A stretch of DNA of 64,000 bases from assembly GCF_021390325.1 (NCBI RefSeq), contig NZ_JAJUWU010000027.1, positions 1 through 64,000 of the forward strand, read 5' to 3'. The stretch is from Jiella avicenniae (lineage in GTDB: Bacteria; Pseudomonadota; Alphaproteobacteria; Rhizobiales; Rhizobiaceae). The translations under genes and the position numbers were made by a program. The notes below the pieces were generated by a model that worked only from the letters and a program-made list of their open reading frames with translations, was not told where the DNA came from and searched no databases. Of the stretch, positions 1-8,600 are shown piece after piece (positions within the stretch are counted from its first letter, which is position 1; every line of letters begins with the position of its first letter).

Positions 1-114
1 TTCAACGCCGTCACCGAAAGATCGGGATCCAAGAAGGTCGCGATCATCGCCGTCGCCAGAAAGCTTCTCACCGTCCTCAATGCCATGCAGAGGGACAAAA
101 AGGCCTTTGCATGA
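1..114 (+). mobile_element. IS110-type transposase, C-terminal fragment cut by the window edge
   Basis: The first 37 codons are open in frame 1 and end in TGA at 112-114. The readable residues (KKVAIIAVARKLLTVLNAM) match the conserved C-terminal helix of IS110/IS1111-family transposases, in which a VA-x2-RKLL-x2-LNAM pattern lies close to the stop. The rest of the element lies outside the window, so whether the transposase is intact cannot be judged. It runs toward the 3' end of the oppC gene, with about 146 bases between the two stop codons. Confidence 0.72.
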
Positions 115-260
115 ACACAGTTGCCATTCCAAGTCGCCGAACGAGCGCGTATCGTCGTCGATCTTACCGGCAATTCGCCCGGCTCGAGACGGTGCTCGCC
201 TCGGGGACAGCAAAGCCGAAGCGGCGATCTTCCAGCCGGCCGAGGGAGACGAGGCAACCA

Positions 261-1184
261 TCACCGGTCCTTCGGGTCGAAGGCGTCGCGCAGGCCGTCG
301 CCGATGAAGGCGAGGGCGAGGAGCATGGTCACGAGGACGCCGCCGGGAAAGAGCAGCAGCCAGTCTGCCGCGCCGATGGCGCCGGTGCCTTCGGAGATCA
401 GCGTGCCGAGCGAGGTCAGCGGTTCCTGCACGCCGAAGCCGAGATAGGACAGGAAGCTCTCGGTGATGACGATCTCCGGAATGGTGAGCGAGGCGTAGAT
501 GACCACCGGGCCGACGAGGTTCGGCACGATGTGCCTGAGGATGATCGGAAAGCTGGAAACGCCCGCCGCCCGAGCCGCCTCGACGAACTCCTTCTCCTTG
601 AGCGACAATGTCTGGCCGCGGACGATGCGCGCCATGGTCAGCCATTCCAGGAGCCCGATCGCGGCGAAGAGCAGGAAGACGTTCCGCCCGAACATCACCA
701 TCAGCAGGATGACGAAGAGGATGTAGGGAAGCGCGTACATGACGTCGACGAAGCGCATCATCGCGGAATCGATGCGCCCGCCGGCAAATCCCGAGACCGC
801 GCCGTAGAGGACGCCGACGACGACGGAGACGGCGGTCGCGATCAGCGCCACGAGCAGCGAGATCCGCGTGCCGTAGAGGGTGCGGGCGAGGAGGTCGCGG
901 CCGTTCTGGTCGGTGCCGAAATAGTGGCCGCTCTCGATGGAGGGCGGCGCGGTGAAGGCGTTCCAGTCCGGCGTCTCGTAGTCGTAGGGGATGAGATAGG
1001 GACCGACGAGCGCCGCCAGAACGATGAAGGCGAAGACGAACAGCGCGGTCATCGCCGCCTTGTTGGCGCGCAGCCGCCGCATGGCGTCGCGGGTGACCGA
1101 GCGGGGCTTGCCGCGCGGCATCTCGTCGTCGCGGCCGAGGAAGGCGTCTTCCAGCGCTTCGCGCTTGCCGGCATAGAGGGTCAT
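261..1184 (-). CDS. oppC: Oligopeptide ABC transporter permease OppC
   Basis: 307 residues. Inner-membrane permease of an oligopeptide/dipeptide importer; pairs with OppB to form the channel. The N-terminus has the short cytoplasmic segment and first helix typical of OppC (about residues 35-60), followed by the periplasmic loop with the YFGTDQNGRDLLAR motif and five more membrane segments. The EAA cytoplasmic loop that docks the ATPase reads EFVEAARAAGVSSFPIILRH. Its ATG overlaps the oppB stop (ATGA at 1181-1184), so translation is probably coupled. It is the last gene of the minus-strand operon oppA-oppB-oppC. The ATPase genes oppD/oppF, which usually follow, are not seen before the IS110 fragment. 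Confidence 0.93.
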   Translation of the reverse strand: MTLYAGKREALEDAFLGRDDEMPRGKPRSVTRDAMRRLRANKAAMTALFVFAFIVLAALVGPYLIPYDYETPDWNAFTAPPSIESGHYFGTDQNGRDLLARTLYGTRISLLVALIATAVSVVVGVLYGAVSGFAGGRIDSAMMRFVDVMYALPYILFVILLMVMFGRNVFLLFAAIGLLEWLTMARIVRGQTLSLKEKEFVEAARAAGVSSFPIILRHIVPNLVGPVVIYASLTIPEIVITESFLSYLGFGVQEPLTSLGTLISEGTGAIGAADWLLLFPGGVLVTMLLALAFIGDGLRDAFDPKDR

Positions 1185-2104
1185 CGCTGGCGCACCTTCG
1201 GATCGAGCCAGGCATAGGCGAGATCGACGAGGAGATTCAGCAGAACGATCAGCGCCATGTAGAAGATCACCGTGCCGAGAACCATGCCGTAGTCCCGGTT
1301 GAGCGCGGCGTTGACGAAGTAGCGGCCGATGCCGGGAATGCCGAAGATCTGTTCGACGACGATCGAGCCGGTGAGGAGATAGCCCGCCGCCGGGCCGAGA
1401 TAGGAGACGACCGGGGTCAGCGCCGGGCGCAGCGCATGTCCGAGCACGACGCGCCGGCGGCCGATGCCCTTGGCCGTCGCGGTCTTGATGAAGTTCGAGT
1501 TCATCGTCTCGATCAGCGAGCCGCGCATCAGCCGCGAGATGCGGGCGATATGGGGAAGGGCGAGGACGAGCACCGGCAGGAGCAGGAAGCGCGGTCCGCC
1601 GTCGCCCCAGCCGCCGACCGGGAGCCATCCCAGCCGGACGCCGAAGACGAGCTGCAGGATCGGCGCGACGAGGAAGTTCGGCACGACGAGGCCGGTCATC
1701 GCGACGGCGCCGATCAGCCAGTCGGCCGAGCGGTTGTGATAGAGCGCGCCGTAGATGCCGGCGACGATGCCGCCGAGGATGGCGAGAAGAAACGCCGAGC
1801 CGCCGAGGATCAGCGTATAGGGCAGGCCGATGGCGATCTGCCGCGCGACGGTGAAGTCCTTGGTGACGAAGGAGGGGCCGAGGTCGAGCTGGGCGAGGCG
1901 GCCGAGATAGCGCAGGTACTGGACGATCAGGCTGTCGTCGAGATGGTAGTAGGCGCGCAGATTGGCGAGCACCTCCGGCGGCAGCGCCCGCTCCTGGTCG
2001 AACGGCCCGCCGGGGGCGAGCCGCAGGATGAAGAAGCAGGCGGTGATCGCGATCAGAACGACCGGAATCGTCGAGGCCAGCCGCTTCAGGACGAAGATCA
2101 GCAT
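1181..2104 (-). CDS. oppB: Oligopeptide ABC transporter permease OppB
   Basis: 307 residues, the usual OppB length. N-terminal helix (residues 8-30), then the conserved APGGPFDQER segment, a periplasmic region and five further membrane helices. The EAA loop (around MNSNFIKTATAKGIGRRR) is present, as is the C-terminal GIGRYFVNAALNRDYGMVLG signature of the OppB/DppB family. It lies 117 bases downstream of oppA and overlaps oppC by 4 bases. Substrate is inferred to be peptides from the family and from the adjacent OppA-type binding protein; the exact ligand is not determinable. Confidence 0.93.
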   Translation of the reverse strand: MLIFVLKRLASTIPVVLIAITACFFILRLAPGGPFDQERALPPEVLANLRAYYHLDDSLIVQYLRYLGRLAQLDLGPSFVTKDFTVARQIAIGLPYTLILGGSAFLLAILGGIVAGIYGALYHNRSADWLIGAVAMTGLVVPNFLVAPILQLVFGVRLGWLPVGGWGDGGPRFLLLPVLVLALPHIARISRLMRGSLIETMNSNFIKTATAKGIGRRRVVLGHALRPALTPVVSYLGPAAGYLLTGSIVVEQIFGIPGIGRYFVNAALNRDYGMVLGTVIFYMALIVLLNLLVDLAYAWLDPKVRQR

Positions 2105-2221
2105 GTCGGGAATGGTTTCCGTAAAAGGCCCGGGGCTCGTTGATCGGCCCCGGTGCGAAACGGCGTGTCCGTCACCGCCAAAAGCGGCAGACGGGTCGAA
2201 GACGGCCTGGCGCCTCCGCTC

Positions 2222-3811
2222 CTACTCGGTCATCGACAGCCAGCGGGTGCGGTGCTTGTCGAAGACGTTGTCCTCGAAGCCCTTCACCTTCGGCGAGACG
2301 ATGTTTTCCGACAGGTAGAAATAGATCGGCAGCGCGGCGTCCCGATCGAGCGCGATCTTTTCCGCCTTTTCCAGAATCCCGGCGCGCTGGTCGAGATCCT
2401 GGGTCTTGGCGGCTTCGGCCAGCAACTGGTTGTAGTCCTCGTTCGACCACTGGCCGTAATTCATTTCGATCCCGCTCTTCAGAAGGTCGAGGAAATTGAC
2501 GGGATCGTTGAAGTCGGCGAGCCAGCCGGCGCGGGCGACCTCGAAGGCGCCTTGGCGCAGATTGGCGTAGTGCACCTTCACTTCGGTGTTTTCGAGGCTG
2601 ACATTGACGCCGAGTGGCTTCCACATGGCGGCGATGGCGACGGCGACGCGCTTGTGGTTGTCGTTGGTGTTGTAGCTGAGGGTGACGTTCAGCGGCTTGT
2701 CGGGGCCGTAGCCGGCCTCCTCCAGAAGCGCCTTGGCCTTTTCTAGGCGCTCGGGATAGGGCTCGCTCGCCCAGTCGAAGCGAGCGCCTTCCTCCGGATA
2801 ATTGTTCATGCCGGGCGGCACCCAACCATAGGCAGCCGGCTCGCCCGAACCGAGCACCTTCGGCCCGATGACCTCGCGGTTGACCGCCAGCGACAGCGCC
2901 TCGCGCACCTTTTCGTCGTCGAAGGGCGGCTTGCTGGTGTTGAAGACGTAGTAATAGAGGCCGGCAAAGGGGGCGAAGTGACCTTCGCCCGGCAGGTTCT
3001 CCTGGATGAACTTGAACTGGTCCTTGGGATAGTCGGTCATCAGGTCGATCTCGCCGGCCTGATAGCGGCGGAAACCGGCCGAGACGTCCTCCATCGAGAG
3101 AAAGCGGACGCCGTCGATGTCGAGCTTCTCCTGGCCGCCATGCCAGTATTCGTTCCTGGCGGTGAGCACGTGGCTTCCCGGCACCCACTCCACCGGTTTG
3201 TAGGGTCCGTCGGTGACGATCGTGCCGATCTGCACCCAGTCGTCGCCGACCTTGTCGATCAGGTGCTTGGGCACGGGATAGGCGGTGTAGTGGGTGAGAA
3301 GGCTCGGATAGTAGGGGACCGGCTGCTCGAGGGTGATCTCGAGCGTCTTGTCGTCGACGGCCTTGACGCCGAGCTGATCGAGATCGTCGATCTTGCCGGT
3401 GTTGATCGCGGCGGCGTTCTTGATCGGATATTGCAGATAGGCGTATTGCGCCGCCGTCTTCGGATCCATCAGCCGCTTGAAGGCGAAGACGAAGTCCTCC
3501 GCCGTCACGGGCTCGCCGTCGGACCATTTGGCGTCGTCACGCAGCTTGAACGTCCAGGTCAGGCCGTCCTCGGAGGTCTCGTAGCTTTCGGCGACGCCGG
3601 GAATCGGCTTGGCCTTGGCGTCCTCGGTGAAGAGGCCTTCGAAGATGTCGCCCTCGACGCGGTCTTCCCAGTCGCCCGACAGTTTGTGCGGGTCGAGCGA
3701 GGTCACGTCGCCGCCATTGTACATGACGAGTTCCTTGGCGTGGGCCGCGCCCAGCGCCAGCACTGTCGAGAGCGCGAGCGCGCCCGTGAACGTCTTGAAG
3801 GAGAAGCTCAT
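2222..3811 (-). CDS. oppA: Periplasmic oligopeptide-binding protein OppA
   Basis: 529 residues. Solute-binding protein of family 5 that delivers peptides to OppBC. The start at 3811 gives a clean signal peptide (MSFSFKTFTG..., cleaved near AAHA-KE); an upstream in-frame ATG at 3907 would put about 32 unlikely residues before it. Mature N-terminus has YNGGDVTSLDPHK, a typical OppA/MppA opening, and the ligand-lobe motif YYYVFNTSKPPFDDEKVREA near the middle. First gene of the minus-strand importer operon. The ~450 bases upstream are non-coding and presumably carry its promoter. Confidence 0.93.
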   Translation of the reverse strand: MSFSFKTFTGALALSTVLALGAAHAKELVMYNGGDVTSLDPHKLSGDWEDRVEGDIFEGLFTEDAKAKPIPGVAESYETSEDGLTWTFKLRDDAKWSDGEPVTAEDFVFAFKRLMDPKTAAQYAYLQYPIKNAAAINTGKIDDLDQLGVKAVDDKTLEITLEQPVPYYPSLLTHYTAYPVPKHLIDKVGDDWVQIGTIVTDGPYKPVEWVPGSHVLTARNEYWHGGQEKLDIDGVRFLSMEDVSAGFRRYQAGEIDLMTDYPKDQFKFIQENLPGEGHFAPFAGLYYYVFNTSKPPFDDEKVREALSLAVNREVIGPKVLGSGEPAAYGWVPPGMNNYPEEGARFDWASEPYPERLEKAKALLEEAGYGPDKPLNVTLSYNTNDNHKRVAVAIAAMWKPLGVNVSLENTEVKVHYANLRQGAFEVARAGWLADFNDPVNFLDLLKSGIEMNYGQWSNEDYNQLLAEAAKTQDLDQRAGILEKAEKIALDRDAALPIYFYLSENIVSPKVKGFEDNVFDKHRTRWLSMTE

Positions 3812-4268
3812 TTTCGCCCCGCGGATTGGTGGATGTCGCACCCTGGGGTGCAACCCTGATTTCCAATTGTTCCATTTCCGCTGCGCGTGTCCAGAGGGGG
3901 GCTGCACAAGGATCCGTCATGCCGATGAGGAAGGCAGTGCGTCGACTGTGCGGGCAAAGCCCTTTCAGGCCGGGCGCTCCCCCGGCAAAAAGGGGGGCTC
4001 TGCCGAAAGCGATTGTCCTGTGGACAATTCCTCACGCGACGGGCAAATGCCCGGCGTTTCCTGAGACGACGTATCGATCGAGGCAATCGCGCGCCATGCA
4101 TCGTCCGACGCTCCGGCCGGCGAGGGTCCCCTGATCATCCCGGAATGCGACCTTATATGAGGGGCATCACGGGGATCGATGTCGATCCGTGCTCTCGTTG
4201 CCAAAGAGCGGTGTGCCGCCGGCCTGCGCGGCAGGCCGTGAATGCCCGGAACCTCTCAGGAAATACGC
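3812..4268. promoter_or_regulatory. Divergent intergenic region with a 17-bp dyad
   Basis: About 457 bases separate oppA (minus) from the first exporter gene (plus). No convincing gene is visible. A perfect dyad, ATTGTCC-TGT-GGACAAT at 4012-4028, is the only clear symmetric site and could be an operator. The plus-strand gene has a good ribosome binding site (AGGAA near 4258-4262). Confidence 0.35.
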
Positions 4269-6146
4269 ATGTTCTCGAAATTCGAGAGGCTCGTCGACGC
4301 GTTCCCCGACGGCGAGCTCGACGCACCGCCGCCGAAGACGCTTGCCGGCTTCATCTGGTTCTTTGCCAGGCCCGTCTGGCCGCTGCTGCTCGCCATGGCC
4401 GTCCTGACGGCGGCGATTTCGGTGATCGAGGTCTCGCTGTTCGGCTTCCTCGGCAACGTCGTCGACTGGTTCGGCGATACGCCGCCCGACCGGTTCCTCG
4501 CCGAGCGCGGCTGGCAACTGGCACTGATGGGGCTCGTCATCCTGGTGGCGCTGCCGGGGATCCAGCTGCTCGACGGACTGGTCAATTTCCAGGCGATCTT
4601 CGGCAACTTCCCGATGCGCTTCCGCTACATGATGCATCGCTGGCTGCTCGGCCATTCGCTGAGCTTTTTCCAGGACGAGTTTGCCGGCCGTGTCTCGCAG
4701 AAGCTGATGCAGACGGCGCTCGCCGTGCGCGAGACGGTGATCAAGGCGATCGACGTCTTTCTCTACGTCGCGGTCTATTTCACCGGTGTGCTCGTCGTCG
4801 CCGCGGCCTCCGACTGGAAGCTGGCGCTGCCCTTCGTCGGCTGGCTCGTCCTCTACGCTGCGATGCTGCGCTGGTTCATTCCGCGGCTCGACCGGGTGGC
4901 CGAGCGGCAGGCCGATGCTCGGGCCGAGATGACCGGCCGCATCGTCGACGCCTATGCCAACGTCCAGACGGTGAAGCTCTTCGCCCATACAAGGCGCGAG
5001 GCGGACTATTCGCGCGCCTCGATGCAGGGGTTCCTGCAGACGGTCTACGGCCAGGGCCGGCTGATCACGCTCTTCGTCGTCGCGCTGCAGACGCTGAACT
5101 CGCTGCTGCTCTTCGCGGTCGGGGCAGCCGGTATCGCGCTCTGGACGAACGATCTCGTCACCGTCGGCGCGATTGCCGCGTCCGTCGGCCTGGTGCTTCG
5201 CATCCACGGCATGTCGCAATGGATCATGTGGGAGGTCTCGGCGCTGTTCGAGAACATCGGCACGATCCGCGACGGCATGGCGACCCTCGAAATCCCCCAC
5301 GCCATTACCGACAAGCCCGAGGCACGGCCACTCGCCGTGCCGCAGGGCGAGATCCGCTTCGACGAGGTGTCGTTCCACTACGGCAAGGGCGGCGGCGTGC
5401 TGCGCGACTTCGCCCTGACGATCCGGCCGGGCGAGAAGGTCGGCCTCGTCGGCCGCTCCGGCGCCGGCAAGTCGACCATCCTCAACCTCCTCATGCGTTT
5501 CCACGACGTCGAGGGCGGGCGGATCCTGATCGACGGCACGGACCTTCGCGACGTGCCGCAGGAATCCCTGCGCGAGAAGATCGGCATGGTCACCCAGGAC
5601 ACATCGCTTCTGCACCGCTCGATCCGCGACAACGTCCTTTATGGCCGACCTGGGGCGAGCGAGGCGGAACTCGAACGCGCCATCGCCCGCGCCGAGGCGA
5701 CCGACTTCGTCGCCGAGCTGCGCGATCGGGACGGGCGCGCCGGCCTCGACGCCGAGGTCGGCGAGCGCGGCGTGAAGCTGTCCGGTGGACAGCGCCAGCG
5801 CATCGCCATCGCCCGCGTCATGCTGAAGGACGCGCCGATCCTGCTTCTCGACGAGGCGACCTCGGCGCTGGATTCCGAAGTCGAGGCGGCGATCGCCGAA
5901 AATCTCTACCGGCTGATGGAGGGCAAGACCGTGATTGCCGTCGCCCACCGTCTCTCGACCATCGCCGCCCTGGATCGCCTCGTGGTGCTCGACAAGGGCG
6001 TCGTCGTCGAGGAGGGCACCCATGCCGAGCTCGTCTCGCGCGGCGGTCTCTACGCTTCGCTCTGGTCGCGGCAGGTCGGCGGCTTCCTGCCGGTCGGCGA
6101 GACCGACGACGCGGATCCGGCGTCAGCCATGCGAGCCGCCGAATGA
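4269..6146 (+). CDS. ABC exporter half-transporter (type IV, MsbA/multidrug-like), first of a pair
   Basis: 625 residues: an N-terminal six-helix exporter domain (about 1-320) and a C-terminal nucleotide-binding domain. Walker A GRSGAGKST lies near residue 396, the signature LSGGQ near 503, Walker B LLLDEATSALD just after, and the H-loop in VAHRLST. All catalytic motifs look intact. Start chosen at 4269 because AGGAA sits about 7 bases upstream; an earlier ATG at 4242 lacks this. It overlaps the next exporter gene by 4 bases (ATGATG/TGA), so the two are co-translated and probably form a heterodimer. Substrate unknown; lipid or drug export is the family expectation. Confidence 0.92.
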   Translation: MFSKFERLVDAFPDGELDAPPPKTLAGFIWFFARPVWPLLLAMAVLTAAISVIEVSLFGFLGNVVDWFGDTPPDRFLAERGWQLALMGLVILVALPGIQLLDGLVNFQAIFGNFPMRFRYMMHRWLLGHSLSFFQDEFAGRVSQKLMQTALAVRETVIKAIDVFLYVAVYFTGVLVVAAASDWKLALPFVGWLVLYAAMLRWFIPRLDRVAERQADARAEMTGRIVDAYANVQTVKLFAHTRREADYSRASMQGFLQTVYGQGRLITLFVVALQTLNSLLLFAVGAAGIALWTNDLVTVGAIAASVGLVLRIHGMSQWIMWEVSALFENIGTIRDGMATLEIPHAITDKPEARPLAVPQGEIRFDEVSFHYGKGGGVLRDFALTIRPGEKVGLVGRSGAGKSTILNLLMRFHDVEGGRILIDGTDLRDVPQESLREKIGMVTQDTSLLHRSIRDNVLYGRPGASEAELERAIARAEATDFVAELRDRDGRAGLDAEVGERGVKLSGGQRQRIAIARVMLKDAPILLLDEATSALDSEVEAAIAENLYRLMEGKTVIAVAHRLSTIAALDRLVVLDKGVVVEEGTHAELVSRGGLYASLWSRQVGGFLPVGETDDADPASAMRAAE

Positions 6147-8053
6147 TGGACCGACTGCTCCAGCGCTTCGAAAACGTCCTCGATCCGTTCGAGGACGCCG
6201 AGCGGCCCGGCGAGGACGGGGCTTACCGCACCGGCTATCTGAAGCCGCTGCCGGCCGAGACCAACGCCTTCATCTGGCATTTCGCCATGCAGGCGAAGTG
6301 GCCGCTGATCGGCCTCCTCGTCGTCGGCGGCCTGACGGGCGGCGTCGAGGCGATGCTCTTCACCGGCGTCGGCTGGCTGGTCGACGCGCTGAACCGCTCG
6401 ACACCCGAGACGCTGATGACCGAGCATTTCTGGCTGATCGCCGGGCTGCTTTTCCTCACGCTGATCGGTCGTGCGGCCGTGCTGTTTGCTTCGTCCGTGC
6501 TCGAAGAACAGGTGATAAGCCCCAGTTTCTACAACAGGATCCGCTGGCAGAGCTACCGTCGGCTGATGGAGCAGGCCTACACCTTCTTCCAGAACGACTT
6601 CGCCGGTCGTCTCGGCCAGAAGGTCCAGCAGGTCGGCATGGCGACCGGCGATTTCATCACCACGATCCTGCAGACCTTCTGGTCCTTCGTCACCTTCATC
6701 ATCCTCACCGTCACCATCCTCGGCACGATCGACTGGCGGATGGCCGTGGTTCTCGCGGTCTGGGTGCTCGGCTACGTCTGGATCGTCCGGACGCTTCTGC
6801 CGAAGATCAGGGAATATGGCCGTGCTTCGGCCGATGCGCGCTCGATCGTCTCCGGCCGCGTCGTCGACAGCTTCACCAACATTCTTTCGGTCAAGCTGTT
6901 CGACAGCTCCAAGCGCGAGGACGAGTTCGTCAAGGACGGCTTCGCCTATCTCGTCGAAATGACCCGCCGGGCCACGCGGGCGATCACCGAGGTGCGCACC
7001 GTCGTGGCGCTCCTGAACGGTTTCATGATGACCGGCGTCGGCATCGTCGCGATCCTCGGCTGGCAGGCCGGCACGGTGACGGCCGGCGGCGTCGCGACGG
7101 CGCTCGGCCTCGTCCTTCGGCTCAATCAGATGTCCGGCTGGATGATGTTCAATATCAACGGCCTCGTGCGCAATTACGGCACCATCCAGGACGCCGTGGC
7201 CACGGTGACGCGGCTGCCGACGCTGGTCGACGCGCCGGACGCCCGGCCGCTCGTCGCCGAGACGGGGGCGATCCGCTACGACGACGTCACCTTCCATTAT
7301 GGCAAGGGCGAGGGCGTCATCTCGAAGCTTTCCCTCGACATTCGGGCCGGCGAGAAGGTCGGGCTGGTGGGCCGCTCGGGGGCCGGCAAGACGACCCTCG
7401 TCAATCTCCTGCTGCGGCTCTACGACGTCGAAGGCGGCCGCATCCTGATCGATGGGCAGGATATCTCGAAGGTCACCCAGGATTCGCTTCGCGCGGCCAT
7501 CGGCGTCGTCACCCAGGACACCTCGCTTCTCCACCGCTCGATCCGCGACAACATCGCCTTCGGTCGGCCCGACGCCGAGGAAGACGAGGTGCTGCTCGCG
7601 GCCGAACGGGCCAATGCCGAGGATTTCATCCCGGGCCTGCGCGATCCGAAGGGTCGCACCGGCTACGACGCCCATGTCGGCGAGCGCGGCATCAAACTGT
7701 CCGGCGGCCAGCGCCAGCGTATCTCCATTGCCCGCGTTCTCCTCAAGGATGCGCCGATCCTCGTCCTCGACGAGGCGACCTCGGCGCTCGATTCCGAGGT
7801 CGAGGCGGCGATTCAGGAGAACCTCACCCGGATGATGACGGGCAAGACGGTGATCGCCATCGCCCACCGCCTGTCGACCATCGCGGCGATGGACCGGCTC
7901 ATCGTGCTCGACAAGGGCGCCATCGTCGAGGAAGGCAGCCACGAGCAGCTTCTGGCGAGGAACGGCCTCTACGCCAGCCTGTGGCGCCGCCAGTCCGGCG
8001 GCTTCCTGTTCGGCGGCGACGGGCAGGAGGACGAGAGCGCCGCGGCGGAGTGA
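6143..8053 (+). CDS. ABC exporter half-transporter, second of a pair
   Basis: 636 residues with the same exporter-plus-NBD layout as its upstream neighbour. Walker A GRSGAGKTT near residue 410, LSGGQ near 519, Walker B LVLDEATSALD and H-loop IAHRLST are all present, so both members of the pair look catalytically competent. Start ATG at 6143 overlaps the upstream stop; a second ATG follows directly at 6146. The NBDs of the pair are nearly identical over long runs (for example the HVGERG/EVGERG...KLSGGQRQRI block), which points to tandem duplication followed by divergence of the membrane domains. Confidence 0.92.
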   Translation: MMDRLLQRFENVLDPFEDAERPGEDGAYRTGYLKPLPAETNAFIWHFAMQAKWPLIGLLVVGGLTGGVEAMLFTGVGWLVDALNRSTPETLMTEHFWLIAGLLFLTLIGRAAVLFASSVLEEQVISPSFYNRIRWQSYRRLMEQAYTFFQNDFAGRLGQKVQQVGMATGDFITTILQTFWSFVTFIILTVTILGTIDWRMAVVLAVWVLGYVWIVRTLLPKIREYGRASADARSIVSGRVVDSFTNILSVKLFDSSKREDEFVKDGFAYLVEMTRRATRAITEVRTVVALLNGFMMTGVGIVAILGWQAGTVTAGGVATALGLVLRLNQMSGWMMFNINGLVRNYGTIQDAVATVTRLPTLVDAPDARPLVAETGAIRYDDVTFHYGKGEGVISKLSLDIRAGEKVGLVGRSGAGKTTLVNLLLRLYDVEGGRILIDGQDISKVTQDSLRAAIGVVTQDTSLLHRSIRDNIAFGRPDAEEDEVLLAAERANAEDFIPGLRDPKGRTGYDAHVGERGIKLSGGQRQRISIARVLLKDAPILVLDEATSALDSEVEAAIQENLTRMMTGKTVIAIAHRLSTIAAMDRLIVLDKGAIVEEGSHEQLLARNGLYASLWRRQSGGFLFGGDGQEDESAAAE

Positions 8054-8111
8054 GGGCGCACCGGCGATGAGATTCGTCGAAAGGCGGTGCCGTCGACCGT
8101 CCGCGCCGGCT

Positions 8112-8465
8112 TCATTTTGCCTGAATGCTCTTCAGATAGGTGACGATTGCCGCGGCCTTTGCGGGCGTGAAGACGAACTGCGGCATGTCGGGGTGGCCCG
8201 TCGACAGGCCCTCGACGAGGGCTTCCTCGATCTGTTCGACGGGATAGCGCTCGGACAGCGTGCGAAAGGGCGGTGCCGCCGGGTGCGGACTGTCTCCGGA
8301 CCCCGTGACGGCGTGGCAGCGGGAGCAGTTCTCCTCGAGCAACTGCTGACCGACCGCCAGTTGCGATCGCTCTTCCGCCGTCGCCGTCAGCGCTCCGGCG
8401 AGGAGGAGGAAACAGCCTGCCAGCAGCCCCGACGTCCTCGGCAAATTCATTCGTCGCGCTGTCAT
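8112..8465 (-). CDS. Secreted mono-heme class I cytochrome c
   Basis: 117 residues. Signal peptide with a hydrophobic core at about residues 13-30 and likely cleavage after TATA, so it is exported to the periplasm. The heme-c attachment site is C47-S-R-C50-H51, and M94 in HPDMPQF is the likely distal heme ligand. Start at 8465 is supported by AGGAGG about 10 bases upstream on the minus strand; a second ATG (8450) is also possible. It faces the exporter pair convergently. Electron-transfer partner not identifiable from context. Confidence 0.9.
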   Translation of the reverse strand: MTARRMNLPRTSGLLAGCFLLLAGALTATAEERSQLAVGQQLLEENCSRCHAVTGSGDSPHPAAPPFRTLSERYPVEQIEEALVEGLSTGHPDMPQFVFTPAKAAAIVTYLKSIQAK

Positions 8466-8600
8466 CGTCCGATCTCCTCCTATGTCGAGGTGATGAAGTC
8501 GCATTGCCTTGCCGCCGCCGCCTTGATCCCCGTCAAGGCGGCGCCGTCGAAGTTCGGCGAGGCATCGCGGCGAGGGCGGGGACATCGAGGGAGACGGGCG

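Noticed and set aside
4013-6142. Long upstream extension of the second exporter frame
   Set aside because: Overlaps the first exporter in another frame and encodes Arg-rich shadow sequence; the true start is the overlapping ATG at 6143.
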